Positions 63,071 to 64,000 of a stretch of 64,000 nt of DNA are shown one piece after another. Source of the stretch: Phocaeicola fibrisolvens (GTDB taxonomy: Bacteria; Bacteroidota; Bacteroidia; Bacteroidales; Bacteroidaceae); the NCBI RefSeq assembly GCF_025567125.1, contig NZ_JAOQJI010000002.1, forward strand, positions 127,019 through 191,018, read 5' to 3'. Below the pieces are notes generated by a model. It was not told where the DNA came from. It worked only from the letters and a program-made list of their open reading frames with translations, and searched no databases. A program made the translations under genes and the position numbers. How positions within the stretch are numbered: the first letter of the stretch is position 1; each line of letters opens with the position of its first letter.

Positions 63071-63364
63071 ATGAACGACAACGTATTGACAATGGACAGC
63101 GGGGCACTGGCGGATGCCATGCAGTCCGTAAGGAGAAGCCTGAAAATGGCGGACAGGCTTGCCGGAAGTTACATCCCGCCGATGGGCGGCGAGCGTTACC
63201 TCACCGACAGGGACCTGGCAGAAAGGCTGCACGTGAGCAGGCGCACCTTGCAGCAGTACCGCCACGAGGGGATATTGCCCTATTTCCTGTTCGGCGGCAA
63301 GACGCTCTACCGCGAGAGCGATGTACAGAAGGTGCTGGAGCGTAACTACCGCAAGGCGTACTGA
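63071..63364 (+). CDS. HTH (excisionase-like) protein, 97 aa
   Basis: Starts MNDNVLTMDSGALADAM. HTH: LTDRDLAERLHVSRRTLQQY then GILPYFLFGGKTLYRESDVQ. Last of the plus-strand pair; ends shortly before a long hairpin terminator. Confidence 0.8.
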   Translation: MNDNVLTMDSGALADAMQSVRRSLKMADRLAGSYIPPMGGERYLTDRDLAERLHVSRRTLQQYRHEGILPYFLFGGKTLYRESDVQKVLERNYRKAY

Positions 63365-63380
63365 CGTATGCGGCAAGTAA

Positions 63381-63426
63381 AAATCGGGAGACGGACAACT
63401 CAATAATAGTTGCCGCCTCCCGATAT
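63381..63426. terminator. Strong bidirectional hairpin
   Basis: ATCGGGAG-CGG-CAACT pairs with AGTTG-CG-CTCCCGAT, loop CAATAAT, with A/T-rich flanks. Between convergent genes at 63364 and 63452. Confidence 0.85.
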
Positions 63427-63451
63427 TCATTTCAGGCCGTGTCTGTGCCGT

Positions 63452-63811
63452 TCAGCAATACGTACCGTGCGGATAGTGCAGGAACATGACTGTAGGCTCT
63501 TTCCCGGAACGTGCCGCCGTCCGGGCAATCCACTTGCGGAACAGGGCCGCCTGCCCCGTGTCGAACCGGAACGACAAGGCGATGACCGTTTCCATGCCGT
63601 ACACTTCCGTGTAGTACTTTTCGCCCGGACGTATCCGGCGGCATGACTCTCCGCCCATAATCCCGTCCTTTCCCAGTCTCCGTATGGCGGCTTCCACCGA
63701 CACGCCGCGCACGTAGAACAGGTTTGCCAGTTCCCCGATTGTCATCCACACCTCGGCGTCGGGCATGACTACCGTCCTGTTCTCTATTGTTATGACACCT
63801 CTTGTTTCCAT
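63452..63811 (-). CDS. Hypothetical protein with HTH-like segment, 119 aa
   Basis: Start METRGVITIENRTVVM (63811), preferred over an 8-codon extension. Contains VWMTIGELANLFYVRGVSVE, like an early HTH in RhuM/phage-regulator-type proteins, then a Trp-free alpha/beta C-terminus. Function unknown. It is separated from the intron-interrupted gene upstream by 27 bases. Confidence 0.6.
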   Translation of the reverse strand: METRGVITIENRTVVMPDAEVWMTIGELANLFYVRGVSVEAAIRRLGKDGIMGGESCRRIRPGEKYYTEVYGMETVIALSFRFDTGQAALFRKWIARTAARSGKEPTVMFLHYPHGTYC

Positions 63812-63838
63812 GTTTCTTTTCGTTTTCGGGTTCAACTT

Positions 63839-63927
63839 CTAAATGGCTTGGCAGATGAACTGTTCCATCGGGGCGAGTTTTTGGGAGAGCAGTTCCATGT
63901 CCCGGCTCATCTTCTCAGCCGTGATTT
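63839..63927 (-). CDS. 3' exon of a gene interrupted by a second group II intron
   Basis: 28 residues are visible after the split codon (N|AA): ITAEKMSRDMELLSQKLAPM then EQFICQAI, stop TAG at 63839-63841. The host gene continues beyond the intron outside the window and could not be identified. The split codon has the same phase as in the ArdC gene. Confidence 0.6.
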
Positions 63928-64000
63928 GTAGGCTCGGCTGTCGGCGCCATGCCACCTTACGGTGGTAGGTTTCCGACAGCCTGCCTCCGAACCGTACGTA
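63928..64000 (-). mobile_element. 3' end of a second group II intron (domain V tail and domain VI)
   Basis: On the minus strand: TACGTACGGTT, then GGCTGTCGG...CCGACAGCC (domain VI stem), an inner CCACC-GTAA-GGTGG hairpin, GAGCCTAC, then the exon. This matches the 3' end of the intron at 2622-5132 base by base, except for paired, compensating changes. The intron body lies outside the window. Confidence 0.85.

Noticed and set aside
1..64000. CRISPR arrays, rRNA, tRNA, integrase or tetQ
   Set aside because: None found on reading through both strands; the regular repeats present (142-bp units) are too long and lack spacers.

Overview
The window looks like part of a conjugative or mobilisable genomic island from a gut Bacteroidales species (Bacteroides, Phocaeicola or Parabacteroides type). 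Support: Bacteroidetes -7 promoter boxes (TAnnTTTG), many SpII lipoproteins, an RteA/RteB pair like that of CTnDOT elements, and the DUF1896 / topoisomerase III / DUF4099-DUF3945 / helix-turn-helix block common in Bacteroides ICEs. No rRNA, tRNA, CRISPR array, integrase or tetQ was seen. A 300-base N run (46086-46385) shows this is a draft scaffold.

Layout. (1) 1-6.4 kb: a transfer-type peptidoglycan hydrolase cut by the window edge, an SSB-like protein, and an ArdC-type antirestriction gene split by a complete group II intron (2622-5132). (2) 6.4-8.4 kb: four small minus-strand accessory genes, the last frameshifted. (3) 8.9-21.4 kb: a cobalamin riboswitch followed by a complete B12 capture and import operon: BtuH-like lipoprotein, two unassigned surface lipoproteins, btuG, a Y1-transposase-like gene, btuB, btuF, btuC, btuD and a DUF2284 gene. 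(4) 21.5-32 kb: mobilisation and accessory genes (OmpA-like protein, MobV-type relaxase with a candidate oriT, a degenerate serine recombinase, HU, SSB, small unknowns). (5) 32.5-51.4 kb: rteB-rteA, then pstS, two secreted lipoproteins and a large TonB-dependent receptor, with a FecR anti-sigma factor and an ECF sigma factor. This looks like a signal-controlled uptake locus, possibly for phosphate. It also holds a duplicated DUF3592 module with a 142-bp repeat family, and a clostripain-like protease. (6) 51.5-64 kb: a giant methylase-helicase, DUF1896, topB, DUF4099/DUF3945, four small HTH paralogues in two divergent pairs, and, at the right edge, the 3' end of a second copy of the same group II intron family in another gene.

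How it fits together: the flanks carry ICE maintenance, antirestriction and regulatory functions, and the centre carries nutrient-scavenging cargo (vitamin B12, probably phosphate). The observations most worth a second look are the Y1-transposase-like gene joined by ATGA overlaps on both sides between btuG and btuB, which has lost the usual catalytic tyrosine; the two sibling introns, whose exon pairing and covariation can be read directly; the sigma/FecR/TonB/PstS/Rte cluster; and the frameshift that exactly restores a normal C-terminus and stop ahead of a terminator.
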